Assembly: GCA_965153355.1 (NCBI GenBank)
Contig: OZ231126.1
Span: forward strand, 16,244,001 to 16,308,000
Origin: Flaccisagitta enflata
Taxonomy: Eukaryota; Chaetognatha; Sagittoidea; Aphragmophora
Direction: 5' to 3'
Length of the DNA: 64,000 nt
The notes under the pieces are model-generated. The model was not told the DNA's origin and ran no database searches. It saw only the letters and a program-made list of their open reading frames with translations. The first letter of the stretch is position 1, and each line of letters opens with the position of its first letter. This document shows positions 1 through 10,874 of the stretch, one piece after another. The position numbers and the translations under genes were made by a program.

Positions 1-970
1 TTGCTGTTGTTGCCTGTTGTTGATCGTGTTGTTGTTGTTGTTGAGCGCCGGCTGCAGGATCTTGTTGACAAAATTGTTGAGCTGCTGTAACTGCCGCTGC
101 TGCAACAGCTCTTGTTGCCGCCGCTGAGCCGTCGCTTGCTGCTGCTCCTGTGGTCGGTGGAGTTGACGCTGCTGTTGGAGCCGCTGCCGCACCCGCAACT
201 GATGCTGCTGCTGTTGCTTCTGCTGCCGCCGCTGCTCCTCCTCCCGTTGTTTCTGCTGCATATCGCCAATCAGCCGACGGCTTTGTCGCATTGCCTCCTC
301 CAACTGCCTGCCCCATCTGTCTCTCACAGCACTCCTGTTGATTGCTGCCGCTCGCTTCCTGCTAATCCGTTGATGATCCCACGGTTTCTTGTGAGCTGCC
401 AAGGTCGTCGAGATCCGCAAGCATCTCGTCAGCTTGCTCCATCGGAGACGCACGCTGCAGGTTCACTTTCTGAGACCAAATTCTGATGCCCATTGATTGA
501 CGGTATCTCCTTCTTTGGATCAGCGGCAGATTTAAAAATTGGCCGCCAGTTGGAGATTGTTATGCGCACTGGCGTCGCGACCGGAAGTGGTAGATACTCG
601 GATCTGTCGGGGTTCGGCGAAGACGTTCGCATCCCGGGAGTTCGAGCGCCGGTAACATTGTCACGGGTGGCGTGGGTGTCAGTTGGGAGACTGTTCCATG
701 AGAATTCGTTGACGGGTCTTTTGCGATTCCCAATGTCATTATGCACTGCGTTCACGATGTCGGCGTTGGAAGGAAAACCCTCTGGATAGTTTTTACGATC
801 AAAGAAACGCATGGAAACCCACTCGCGCCGGATTCGACGCAAAGAAGACGCCGCGACTCGAAGAGGGTCGCCGGGCATCGAGTCGAGCGCCATTTGTCTT
901 GCATACGATATAAAGTCGTAGACCATGTCCCGAAGGCCGTGTCGAGCGCCATCCGATTCACAGGCGGCGT
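1..970 (-). pseudogene. Outer BEL/Pao copy, 5' internal (gag) part
   Basis: Read on the minus strand this is the same sequence as the beginning of the internal region of the + strand element at about 2090-3000: both contain the peptides MALDSMPGD and NDIGNRKRPVNEFSWNSLPT, then a glutamine/alanine-rich stretch (rich in CTG/TTG on the + strand here). It is the continuation of 9422-9680: together with the LTR at 9681-10576 it is the left part of an older minus-strand element that was cut in two by the + strand copy. Its longest intact stretch is 165 codons (429-926). The rest of this older copy lies beyond the window's left edge. Gag of this family has no enzymatic role; it would form the particle. 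Clear as homology, low as a functional gene. Confidence 0.8.
966..970. repeat. Left target-site duplication of inner BEL/Pao (GGCGT)
   Basis: GGCGT abuts the first base of the 5' LTR (TGTTAG). The right counterpart is GGCGC at 9422-9426, abutting the 3' LTR end. Outside both, the flanks align as one continuous piece of the older element, which supports these exact boundaries. One base differs between the two copies. Confidence 0.65.
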
Positions 971-1857
971 TGTTAGAAATGTATGTCCGTCCGTTTCAGG
1001 GCATGTAAGTGTCTCTTTTGTAGTGTTTTTATTTTTTCTTCTCTACTATTCAATGCCCGTCTTTTTGTTTCTTTTGCCATTTTTTATATTGAACGCTAGA
1101 TGGTAAACTATATGGTTGCGCCTTGATTTTGTGCCATTTGTTTTTACTACGTAGGCAAATATACGTAACTCGTCCTTCGTATCATCCAATTTTTGATTGA
1201 TTGATTTTATTTATTTACGGCATTGCTTCCTAAAGTGATTGATTGATTTTTCGTGATCGATTGAATGCGCCTTGGGAATTTGCTAATTTCATTAATCTCT
1301 CATCTTTTTATTGCAGATAACTTATGAACGGACAATAATCTAGTTTGACTTCGATAGACTGTGGTTGAAACCAACGAAAGTGGGCCTAAAAGTAGTTTTA
1401 TAGATACATTGCTTTTATTAACGTTTTGTTTTTATCTTGTTTCCGGTCTGTTATTTTGTCTTTTGCCTTTGCATTTTTATTAATGCCGGATTTTAGCATG
1501 GTTTTTACCGCTTGCCCGATCAGCTTGCTATAGGGATGATATGGATGAATCTAATGGGATGGGCTGGGGCAGGGGCAGGTATTATCAGGTGGCATGGGCT
1601 CTTAAAGAAGATGAACATGTTGTCATAAAAAAGGTTTCTGTCCTTTTATTGTGTCCTATCTCGATTTCATGTTATCTTTTGCGTTTGCTGATCACAATTA
1701 ACGCCCACTTTCCCTTTCATTTTTCCCTCTCTTCAGTTGTTGAAATTTTATGGAATAAACGAGACGATCGCCTTCCTATTTCCGCCAACTTTCTTTTCAC
1801 CACAAGTCAGTCGATAGACGCCATAGACAGTGCCAAGAAAATCAGGCGTAATTTATA
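971..1857 (+). repeat. 5' LTR of inner BEL/Pao
   Basis: Begins TGTTAGAAATGTATGTCC and matches 8538-9421 over its whole length and 9681-10576 in reverse. AATAAA at 1754-1759 is conserved in the other + strand LTR (9301-9306) and may be the polyadenylation signal. The end is set by alignment to the 3' LTR (…GCGTAATTTATA); it lacks the usual terminal CA, so the end may be off by a few bases. A TGG-type primer site just inside is not obvious. Confidence 0.85.
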
Positions 1858-1904
1858 TTTCAAATACGAAAAACGACTGACTTTTACATCTTGACCAACG
1901 AATA

Positions 1905-2784
1905 ATAATGATGTCGCTACACCCATTTACACCGCCCCGACTGCTTCAACGCCATCTCGTATCCCACTTCGGGTTGAACTGCGTCCGAGGTCGATCGCTT
2001 ATGCCGCACGAGAAACTACATCACCGCGAAATGGAAGGATGCCGGGCGCTTTTCGACGCTCGTCGCCACTTCAGACCAAGGGGATTTAATGACTTCGACG
2101 ACGCCGCCTGTGAATCAGATGGCGCTCGACACGGCCTTCGGGATATGGTGTACGACTTTATATCATACTCAAGGCAGATGGCGCTCGACTCGATGCCCGG
2201 CGACCTTCTTCGACTCAAGGCGTCCACTCTGCGTCGAATCCGGCGCTAATGGAACTCTGCGCGTTTCTTCGATCGTGAAAACTATCCAGAGAGCTTCTTC
2301 CAACGCCCTCGACATCGTCAACGCAGTGAATAACGACATCGGGAATCGAAAAAGACCCGTCAATGAATTCTCATGGAACAGTCTCCCAACTGACACCACG
2401 CCCAGACAATGTGTTAATGGCGCTCCAACCTAAGGATGCGAACGTTGCCGCTAAACCCCGACGGATCTCGAGTACTTACACTTCCGGCCCTCGACATGGT
2501 GCGCACCCCAACTGGCGGTCAATTTGCACCTGCCGCTGATCCAGGTGGAGGAGATGCCGCCAATCAGTGGGTCTCAGATTTGGTCTCGGAATCGTGAATT
2601 TGCGCGTGGCGCCTCCGGGACGGAGCAAGCTGACGACATGCTTGCTGATCTCGACGACACCGATGCTCTTGCAAGAGGTCATGGGATCAACAACGGATTG
2701 ACGCCGCAGGAGAGGGCGAGGCGACGCTTTATCAATAGGAGTGGAGGAGAGACAGATGGGGACAGCTGGAGGAGGAATACATAA
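1905..2784 (+). pseudogene. BEL/Pao gag, N-terminal part (fragmented)
   Basis: Three overlapping open pieces in different frames (1908-2249, 2089-2433, 2524-2784). Their homology to the minus-strand copy at 1-970 and at 9422-9680 shows that this is one diverged coding region. Recognisable peptides are MALDSMPGD, NDIGNRKRPVNEFSWNSLPT and, later, ADDMLADLDD. Several frameshifts separate them. I do not recognise a named domain; the location directly after the 5' LTR and the family context make it the start of gag. Confidence 0.6.
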
Positions 2785-4016
2785 GGCCGCCGGCTAATAG
2801 ACGATATGGCAGCAGCAAAACAACGGGAGGAGGAGCAGCGACAGCAACAGAAGCAACAGCAGCAGCATCACCTGTAGATGCAGCAGCAACAACTCCAACA
2901 GCAACGCCAAATCCACCGACCACAGGAGCAGCAGCAAACGATGGCTCAACGGCAGCAGCAAGAGCTGTTGCAGCAGCAGCAGTTGCAACTCCAACACTTC
3001 ACAACAAGATCAACATCAGATCTCAGCCGGTGCCACAACATGTGGCCTAAAGTCAACAGCAACAAGACGACAACAGCAGCAGCAATAGCAGCAGCAACAA
3101 CAGCAACACCCAAGCAACAACAAGCGACAGCAACAACAGCAATAACAACAAGAGCTGCAAATAACGCCAACCGGCAACGCAGCCGCAAGAACAACAACAA
3201 CAGCGGCAAAATGATGCAGGAGAACGTATGCAACAGCACCTGCAGCAACAACAGCAACCTTCCGCCGCAATCCCAGCGGTGGTAGTGGATCCTCCAGCGT
3301 CAAATGATCATCCTGTCGAAAGCATGAATGTTAGTGAGGAGACAGAAGAAGCGAGACAGCAACGCCTTGCAGAACAGCGACTGCGCATGATGGCTGAAGG
3401 TGAAGGTGGTGGTGCAGCAACAGCCCCAAAGGTGCCGATCGCGGTGCCATTGGGATTCCAACATCGGAGCTCATCACAAGAAGACAAAGAGTTATACGAC
3501 AGAATGTGTAACTTTCGCCAGCAGCAGCAGCGAGATGAAGATAGAAGGGCAGGTGTGTTCAATAATGCGGCAGAGATGCAACGAAGACATTGGAATAGCC
3601 TGAACGACGGCGGCATTGGTGGAGCTTTAGAGCAGCGAGATGAGAAGCTTAGACAACTGTCTGAGCTGGATAAGCAGCAGCCGCATCATCCGTCAAAGGA
3701 CCGTCGATCTATTTTCAATTTGAACTTACAGCAACGTCATGTGCAGCCAGTGGAAACATCCGCTAAGCAGCCGATGCAGCAGCAGCAACATGGGGAGCAG
3801 CAGCAGCAGCAAGGACAGCGACAGCATCAACTGCAGCAGCAGAATGAGCAGCAACAGTATCCTGACCAGCAGCAGCAGCTTCAACATCAACAGTGGCAGC
3901 AGCAACGGTTTCAACAACAGCAACAGCATCAGTATCAGCATCATCAAACTCCAGCAGCAACGATTCTCCCTACCGCACCGGAAGTGATCCTTCGAGAAGC
4001 AGATTGGTTCTGCTAG
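2785..4016 (+). pseudogene. BEL/Pao gag, glutamine-rich middle
   Basis: Dense CAG/CAA codons over more than 1 kb. The longest piece, 3228-4016, is 262 codons: a glutamine-rich start, a charged segment (EETEEARQQRLAEQRLRMMA) that should be helical, then renewed glutamine runs. The upstream part is open in another frame (2878-3285). Long polyglutamine in a retrotransposon capsid protein is uncommon; the repeats may have grown by slippage after the element lost activity. No enzymatic motif is visible. Confidence 0.6.
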
Positions 4017-4026
4017 AAGGGGAGAA

Positions 4027-5326
4027 ATGGCTCCTCCCCGTCAAGAGAAAAAGGTCTTCAACACAGCCGGAAGCGGAGGTGATGTAACTGAGGCGATGCG
4101 CAGGAGGCAGAGGCAGGAGGCTGCTGACGCGAAGTTGGCACAGCAGCTGCAAGATAAAGAGAGAAGAAAAGTCGCTCCTAAGAAGACAACGAGTGGATTG
4201 CAGCCAAAGGCGCCAAGTAGCGCAAGCGCCTCCAGCAACGCCTCAAGCGGAAGTCATCCAGCAGAATCAACGTTTGCAGCAAGAAGTGGATAGTTTGAAG
4301 ATGCAGATTCAGCAGAGAGACTTTGACTTTGCCGCAGCGAGAGCAGAAGAAAAACAACGTAAAGAAGAACAACAGCGACAGTACGTCCGCCAAGATTTTG
4401 ATGCTCCCATATCCATCAAGATGATCATTACAACAAAAAATGAATCAGCAAGAAGAAGTTGGGTGGAGTGTAAAAACCACCAAAAAGAGATCTCCGGTAA
4501 AAGTCGGGGGTCAATACGCCTTTGCCCAACAACCCCCAAAGGATCATCAGGTGGAGCGTCATCTGGCAGCTCGCCAACCGGAAGTCCACGCTCAGATGCC
4601 CAATAATCCGGCTCTGGATATGTTCTTGGAGAGGGCGGCGTACAACGATTATATGCGAGCAAGGGAGGTCGGCCTCAAAGCATTGGAGAGAGCAAGACCG
4701 GAGAAGCCTCTGCAGGAGCTTTCATCCACCGATTTCATGGTGTGGCTGAAGAGGAAGTTCAAAGATGCGAAAGTATGGAAGGCTTGACGCAAATGGACAT
4801 TTTATTGGAATTGCCTAAGTGGTTTGTTGGTCCGGCAAAGGAGATCATTGAAACTGCGATTATTGATGCAACTGAAGTGACAGCAAGAGAGGAGATTGAC
4901 GACGCCTTCGCAAAAATGGACGTCGTCTTTATGGCAAGACGCTGCAACATTGCGGCGCTGTTCAACGAAATCGTCGCGGAGGCGAAGATCCAGTCGGCCG
5001 ACCATGCAAGGTATTTCAATTTGTCTGCAAGGTTGCAAAAGGCAAAGAAGATTGCGAGGACTTCAGGAGAGGTGCAGCACTACTATCGTGACGAGCTGCT
5101 GCAGGAGATTCTCAATAAGAGGGTCCCTCATCTTGCAGATAAATTCTGGGAAAAGCAACATGAAGCAGCCCTAAACGGACAATTATTTTCATTCGACAAC
5201 TTGGTCAACATGATCGAGACATGGGCGGTGATTCAGCGCAACAAAGGCGCAAGCTGCAAACAGCATCAGTGGCAGCAGTCGCAACTACAGAAAAAGAAGC
5301 GCCATCATCATATGGGGATGCTTTGA
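4027..5326 (+). pseudogene. BEL/Pao gag, C-terminal capsid-like part
   Basis: Open pieces 4027-4293, 4193-4606, 4440-4787 and 4742-5326 follow one another with frameshifts. The last (194 codons) is acidic and helical, with LPKWFVGPAKEIIE, RRCNIAALFNEIVAEAKIQ and HYYRDELLQEILNKRVPHL, resembling the helical capsid region of BEL/Pao gag that precedes the zinc knuckles. No single frame spans the region, so it cannot encode an intact gag as it stands. Confidence 0.55.
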
Positions 5327-5704
5327 CCAATGGCAAGCAAAAGGTGTAGTCGACGGACCGCTGCAACGTCTGCAGTGGAATGCATCAACAGAAGAGTGTC
5401 ATCATTGTTAGAGTTGGAAGTGGACGCGAGAGGTTCAGAAGATCATGTCTCGCTGCCTGTGCCTCCACTGCTCGCGTCAGGACACAACGCCAATGATGTG
5501 CGAACAGACCAACTTGCCAGATCTGCAAGAAGCGGCATGCCACGATTCTCCACGGGCGTGACCTACAAGAAAGAAAACGAAGAGAAGAAAGGAGAGAATA
5601 AGCAGGGAAATAAAGTACCGCTGGCTCCCTTCAACAAGTCAGAGGATGCGGCTGCAGCAGCACCAACAGTTCACGACATGGAGACAGCCAATCCTACGAA
5701 GTGA
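5327..5704 (+). pseudogene. Possible BEL/Pao nucleocapsid (zinc-knuckle) remnant
   Basis: Between capsid and protease, one frame is rich in Cys and His (around 5345-5520) in spacings reminiscent of CCHC knuckles, but no clean CX2CX4HX4C motif survives. The overlapping open frame 5330-5704 ends in a basic, lysine/glutamate-rich linker (KKENEEKKGENKQGNK). Assignment rests mainly on position. Confidence 0.35.
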
Positions 5705-5919
5705 CTCTAACGCCACGCATGACTGGCGGCGACGGCAACGTCGCGGTCCGCTCTTCATTCGACGACGTTGTCCGTCCGATTATTCCAGTGACTATCATAA
5801 ACAATTCTTCGGGTGCGCAGAGGACGATTTACGCTATGATCGACGCAGGCGCTGATCATGACGTGATCAGTACTAATGTCATTCGCAGTCTTCTGATTCC
5901 AACAAAACAGTGCAAATGA
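5701..5919 (+). pseudogene. BEL/Pao aspartic protease domain (degenerate)
   Basis: The peptide PIIPVTIINNSSGAQ then IYAMIDAGADHDVIS fits a retropepsin active-site strand (hydrophobic residues, D-[ST]-G-[AS], then ILVS at the flap side). Here the triplet is DAG instead of DSG/DTG, which would weaken or abolish catalysis. The domain would process Gag-Pol in an active element. It continues in frame-related pieces to about 6110 (5923-6108, VVDANDALVGDLLTSERD). Confidence 0.6.
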
Positions 5920-6110
5920 CGGGTGATTACCGTGGGAAGTCATGTTGTTGAGGATCGTTTCATCGCATCATTCACTATGCAATCGGTCGACGAGGAATAT
6001 GTCGTCGACGCCAACGACGCATTGGTGGGTGATTTGTTAACGAGTGAACGCGACATTCCTCCTTTTCTCCGCGACCTATCTGACGACCAACCTCACATCA
6101 AGGCATAAAA

Positions 6111-6660
6111 TTTCAGAACGAAGGCGGTGTGATGATGATCATCGGAGCGGCACATGCGGATGCCGCCGTCGCTCAAGAAATCGCCGAGGGCCTTCAGGAT
6201 CTTTGACTTGTTTCAGATGTCTATTCGGTTGGACTGTATGTGGAAAAACGGGCAAGAGAGGACGAGATATTGCATCGATCGCGCTATCGCTGCGACGGAT
6301 GACCGTGTCCTCAACGACAACATCGATCGCATCCTCGACACGTCCTCAACAGCAACATTGACCGCATCTTCTACCATGACCTTGCATCATCAATCGTCTC
6401 GCAAGAGGAGATGGGTGATTCCCTTGAAAATGTCAGAGCATGCAAAATGTTAGAGGAAAAGACATATCTTTGTCCAATTGCAGCAGAGGATCTTCTTCCT
6501 AAACCGGAAGTGGCGCAAGACGTCTTGGAGGAGGCGTGCAAACAGCTCGTCAAGTCAATGTAGCGGCAACATTGTTCCGACGTTTTCGAACAATTGGAGT
6601 TGGGAAAAGCCTTTAAACCAAAAAGCCGTCGTGACTTCGTCATCAAGGGTGAGGATGTGC
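6111..6660 (+). pseudogene. Remnant between protease and integrase; RT/RNase H absent
   Basis: About 550 bases link protease to the integrase linker. Open pieces (6154-6453, 6478-6663) contain peptides such as AAEDLLPKPEVAQDVLEEAC but nothing like the palm motif of reverse transcriptase, nor an RNase H core. BEL/Pao elements normally carry roughly 2 kb here, so a deletion is inferred. Confidence 0.55.
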
Positions 6661-7227
6661 TAAAGTTGAACCCTTTCGTCGATGACGACGGCGTCCTTCG
6701 CGTCGGCAGCCGATTGGAGAATGCCGACATCACACGTGACGCTAAATTTCCCTTCATCCTTCGCTAAAGACGAGAATGTGAAATCATTAATTCGCCATTA
6801 TCATCATAATGATTTTCACGTGGGTGTAGAGCATACATTGTGCCAATTACGCCAATTTGTGGGGATTACAAAAGGTCTTCAGGCTGTCAAGAGCGTCGTC
6901 AACACGTGCTTCAGATGCCAGAAGAACTTGAAAAAGAACGCGAATCAGCGAATGGCCAAGCTTACGTCAAAGCGTCATCTTGCTTCCATCTCTATTGGCG
7001 CCATCCTCTACGTCAAGGCCTTCAACACTGCTGTCGACGAAGAAGAAGGAATTCTCACTCGCTGCCCTCTAACAGTGCTCAGCGGTGATCCAAATGATTC
7101 TGAGCCCTCACACCTAATCATATCCTCAATCCATCAACATCCGGTCACGCCCCTCTGGATCTGGCGCAAACAAGGCTGGGCTACAACTCTGACGCCACTC
7201 AGCGAAGATCTAATGGAGGGCGTATAA
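6660..7227 (+). pseudogene. BEL/Pao integrase N-terminal zinc-binding region
   Basis: 6660-6765 encodes KLNPFVDDDGVLRVGSRLEN, the conserved linker before integrase in Pao elements. After a frameshift, the 6682-7227 frame gives HYHHNDFHVGVEHTLCQLRQ and later NTCFRCQKN, i.e. His41/42, His46, Cys76 and Cys79 of that frame: the H2C2 finger of integrases. The catalytic DDE core that should follow is not seen; after about 7000 the frame reads into unrelated sequence, so most of the core has been lost. Confidence 0.8.
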
Positions 7228-7237
7228 TCAAGGGTGG

Positions 7238-7444
7238 ATGTGTTTGGAAATGAGGGTCGAATATTTGGCGCTTCTTCACGCGCGAAGCAAATGGTCGAGA
7301 TCCGAGAGAGACTTTGCGGTCGATGACATGGTCGTCGTCATGGGCGAAACGCTGCCTCGTCACAATTGGAGTTTAGGACGCGTCATGGGTGTCGGAAGGT
7401 TCATCAGCTCATGTCCGGAGAGCTTATCCTCGACGCCAAGATGA
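7238..7444 (+). pseudogene. BEL/Pao integrase C-terminal (DUF5641-like) domain
   Basis: The frame contains EYLALLHARSKWSRSERDF and VDDMVVVMGETLPRHNWSLG, which match the small beta domain at the end of BEL/Pao integrase (typically EYL..L..R.KW…VGDLVLV..E.LPR..W.LGRV). It should bind DNA or chromatin in the strand-transfer complex. The proximity to the H2C2 part (about 200 bases instead of about 700) supports an internal deletion. Confidence 0.8.
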
Positions 7445-7499
7445 AAAGATCGTGACGAAAGACCGCACAAGGCGTCTGCGGCTGGAATTGGATTCATAA

Positions 7500-8537
7500 A
7501 AAACGCTAAGTTTTGAGAGAGAGAGAAAAGGCGCATGGGCCTGTCCATTAGTAACTATAGATATGAGTGATTGAAACTTTGACTTGTTATATTTACAAAG
7601 AGTTGTTATTATTCATATTTGGTTCTGATTATCCATGCTTTCATCTTTCCTTTTGTCAATTATGTTATCCATTTCCACTTACACATCAAATCACTGATTC
7701 ATTCGCTCTGTCTATAAGTACATATTATTGTGCCAAAACTGCTTCTACTATTATCAGTTCGCGAGACCCAATATTTCAGTGCTTCCATGATAACTATCTC
7801 CATTCACGAAGCTGGCCCACATCTTGAAGTCGCCTCGCCGAGTCAAGATGTCACGCCAGCATCCGGCTCCTCCTGGGCGCCATGCGCCGCCGCGACGACA
7901 TCATTTATCGCCGCCCACGGATTGACGCAGGTGCTGGAGCCGAATGACCCGGCCGCTCGTAATGGAGAAGGCGAGGTTGTGGTCGTTCCATGATGTTTAC
8001 TAATTTTTCTTTTGCTTAACAGATTCGCTTTTATTATATAGTTAGTAATTTATTTAATTTTGTCTTGTTTTGTTTGGTTCCTGAACATAATTTTGTTGTG
8101 TTTGTTTTAGACATGGTCTTTTAGTCATTATTACCTAATACTTTCGTATGACATGTTTTAGTAGTATGCCCCTACTCATTATTTTCCACTCTCAAGTCAA
8201 ATCCCAGGCTCGGAGTGCTCCAAGGCCTGCTCTCTTCCCCTTCCCTTAACTTTTACAGAACGGGTGCCTCAACCTCCTCGTCGCCGCCTCGTCTCCATCC
8301 GCTTCGTCGTTGATCGTTGAAAATTTGCTGGTGGAGGATCCTTTCCGGACGGGAATCATCATTCGTGCAGTCACGGTCTGTTGATAGTTAGGGTGGGGAT
8401 GTAAGAGGCGGGACGGGGAGGGGCGGCTATCTATGTGGGGGCCTTAGAATGAAGGTAGTATCGGTTTTTTAGTAGGGTTTCCTATCAAACTTTGATGTCG
8501 GATTTTTGAAATTCAGAAATTCCAAAATGGGGCAGAA
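7500..8537 (+). other. 3' internal region of inner BEL/Pao
   Basis: No recognisable domain. Two short overlapping open frames (7567-7827, 7730-7993) show no similarity I recognise. The stretch at about 8388-8430 is purine-rich with many G, and GGGGCAGAA lies right before the 3' LTR (8531-8537); either could have served as the polypurine tract that primes plus-strand synthesis. Confidence 0.4.
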
Positions 8538-9421
8538 TGTTAGAAATGTATGTCCGTCTGTCTTTGGTATGTGCTTTGTCTTTGCGTGCTTTTGGCTTTT
8601 TCTCTTTTCTACCATTCAATGCCCGCGTCTTTTGTTTCTTGCCATTTTTTATATTGAACGCTAGATGGGTAACCATATGGTTGCGCCTGATATTTTGTGC
8701 CATTTGTTTTTACTACGTAGGCAAACATACGTAACTCGTCTTCAGATCATCCAATTTTTGGATTGATTGATTTTATTTATTTACGGCATTGCTTCCTAAA
8801 GTGATTGATTGATTTTTCGTGATCGATTGAATGCGCCTTGGAATTCACTACTCTCAATAATCTCTCATCTTTTTTATTGCAGATAAACTAATGAACGGAC
8901 AATTAACTGGGTTTGACTTCTCGACAGACTGTGGTTGAAACCAACGAAAGTGGGCCTAAAAGTAAGTTTTATAGACGCATTATTGTTGCACGTTTTGTTT
9001 TTATCTTGTTTCCGGTCTGTTATTTTGGTCTTTTGCCCTTTGGCATTTTTAAGGCCGGATTTTAGCATGGTTTTTACCGCTTGCCCGATCAGCTTGCTAT
9101 AGGGATGATATGGATGAATTTAATGGGATGGGCCGGGGCAGGGGCAGGTATTATCAGGTGGCATGGGCTCTGAAGAAGATGAACATGTTGTCATGTGCTG
9201 TTTTCTGTCCTTTATTGTGTCCTATCTCGATTTTGCGTTTGCTGATCACAATTACCTCACTTTCCTTTCATTTTTCCCTCTTCAGTTGTTGAAATTTATG
9301 AATAAACGAGATGATTTGCTTCCTATTTTCCTCCAATCACAACTTTCTTTCGTACTAAAAGTCGTCAGTCAGATAGACGCTCATAGACAGTGCCAGCTGA
9401 AACTCGTGGGCGTAATTTATA
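8538..9421 (+). repeat. 3' LTR of inner BEL/Pao
   Basis: 884 bases, begins TGTTAGAAATGTATGTCC, aligns end to end with 971-1857 with scattered substitutions and small indels. AATAAA at 9301-9306. It ends next to GGCGC, the right target-site duplication. Differences from the 5' LTR indicate that the insertion is not recent. Confidence 0.85.
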
Positions 9422-9680
9422 GGCGCTGCCGAAGCCGCGTTTCGCTCTTCGTGCAGTGAGAACGCGCGCCGGTAAAAGGCGCCGGCATCCTTCCATTTCC
9501 GCAGTGGCGTCGTTTCGGTTGCGCGCAAACGACCCGACTTCGACATCGATTCAAAAAGTGAGATACATGAGATGACGTTGAAGCAGTCGTGAGACGGTGT
9601 CATGTTACGCGCTGCTATTGTCCAATTTTCGCTGAGGTCGAAGATGAAAAGAATCGAGTCAGCTTTTAAATTGCTGAAAT
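9422..9680 (-). pseudogene. Outer BEL/Pao copy, start of internal region
   Basis: On the minus strand this aligns with 1905-2085 of the inner element (CGACTGCTTCAACG and GAAATGGAAGGATGCCG are shared). It is the piece of the older element between its 5' LTR (9681-10576) and the point where the inner element inserted; the sequence resumes at 970 going down. Confidence 0.75.
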
Positions 9681-10576
9681 ACATACGCCCACGAGTTTCA
9701 ACTGCACTGTCTATGAGCGCTTCATCTGACTGACGACTTGTGTGAAAGAAAGTTATTTATTGAAAATATGAAGAAGCATCGCTTATTCCATAAAAATTTC
9801 AACAACTGAAGAGAGGTGGGGAAAATGAAAGGGAAAGTGGGCGTGACCAGATCAGCAAACGCAAAGATAACATGAAATCGAGATAGGACACAATAAAGGG
9901 ACAGAAAACAGCATATACAACATGTTCATCTTCTTCAGAGCCCATGCCACCTGGTAATACCTGCCCCTGCCCTGCCCATCCCATTAAATTCATCCATATC
10001 ATCCCTATAGCAAGCTGATCGGGCAAGCGATAAAAACCATACTAAAATCCGGCGATAAAAATGCAAAGGCAAAAGACAAAATAACAGACCGAGGACAAAA
10101 TAAAAAACAACGATAATAAAAGCAAACACGCGTCTATAAAACTTACTTTTAGGCCCACTTTCGTTGGTTTCAACCCACAGTCTGTCGAAGTCAAATTAAC
10201 GTTAATTGTCCGTTCATTAGTTTATCTGCAATAAAAAGATGAGAGATTATTGAAATTAGTGAATTCCAAGGGCGCATTCAAACGATCACGAAATCAATCA
10301 ATCACTTTAAGAAGCAATGCCGCAAATAAATAAAATCAATCAATCCAAAAATTGGATGATACGAAAGACGAGATACGTAAGTTCGCCTACGTAATAAAAA
10401 CAAATGGCACAAAATACAAGGCGCAACCATATGGTTACCCATCTAGCGTTCAATATAAAAAATGGCGAGAAACAAAAGACGCGGCATTGAATAATCGAAG
10501 AAGAGAAAAAGCCAAAAGCACGCAAAAGAGACAAAAGCACACATACCTAAGGACGGACGGACATACATTTCTAACA
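9681..10576 (-). repeat. 5' LTR of outer BEL/Pao
   Basis: Reverse-complement copy of the LTRs at 971-1857 and 8538-9421, starting TGTTAG at 10576 on the minus strand. The flank at 10577 (CCAGCCGACTG) is minisatellite of another repeat, so that repeat was the original target. The matching 3' LTR would lie left of the window. Confidence 0.85.
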
Positions 10577-10850
10577 CCAGCCGACTGTGGCTCAAATTTG
10601 CCCTCAAAACCTCAAATCTGCTCTCCAAGCCTTAATTCTGCCCTCCAGCCTTCAAATATACCTTCAGTGGCCTTAATTAGTCATTGAAGGCCTGAAATAT
10701 GCCCCCTCAGGACGTCTGGAAATTCCCCCCTGTGTTCTACAGGACATCGGCCCTTTGGGGCCGCTGCCCTGCTCTCACTCCACTTCATCACTGAATCACT
10801 CCCAGCAGGGCATCGGGTACCGCTGACCATGTGCGATCCTTGGATGACTA
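10577..10850 (+). mobile_element. HINE-like minisatellite element, copy A (right part)
   Basis: Begins inside the minisatellite core (CCTCAAATCTGC-type units), then the end motif with CCTGTGTTCTACAGGACATC and GGGGCCGCTGCCC, the hairpin arms GCCCTGCT (10766-10773) and AGCAGGGC (10804-10811), and CATCGGGTACCGCTGACCAT. The same order occurs at 25 kb, 30.7 kb, 47.9 kb and 58.4 kb. The left part is displaced by the BEL/Pao nest. Confidence 0.7.
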
Positions 10851-10874
10851 GTTTCTTGTCTCTTCAAGTGACTT

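Larger units (their letters stand above)
971..9421 (+). mobile_element. Inner BEL/Pao LTR retrotransposon (RT-deleted)
   Basis: An 8.45-kb LTR element: 5' LTR 971-1857, internal 1858-8537, 3' LTR 8538-9421. The internal part holds, in order and in changing frames, a glutamine-rich gag, a cysteine-rich patch, an aspartic-protease-like DAG motif, the linker typical of Pao elements before integrase (PFVDDDGVLRVGSRLEN), an HHCC integrase zinc-binding fold and the C-terminal integrase domain (DUF5641-like). No reverse transcriptase (no F/YxDD) or RNase H can be found between protease and integrase, where BEL/Pao elements normally carry about 2 kb of it. The element is therefore a broken, non-autonomous derivative. 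It is inserted into a minus-strand copy of its own family. Confidence 0.9.

Noticed and set aside
112-486. Leucine-rich + strand frame
   Set aside because: Antisense reading of the polyglutamine gag of the outer BEL/Pao copy.
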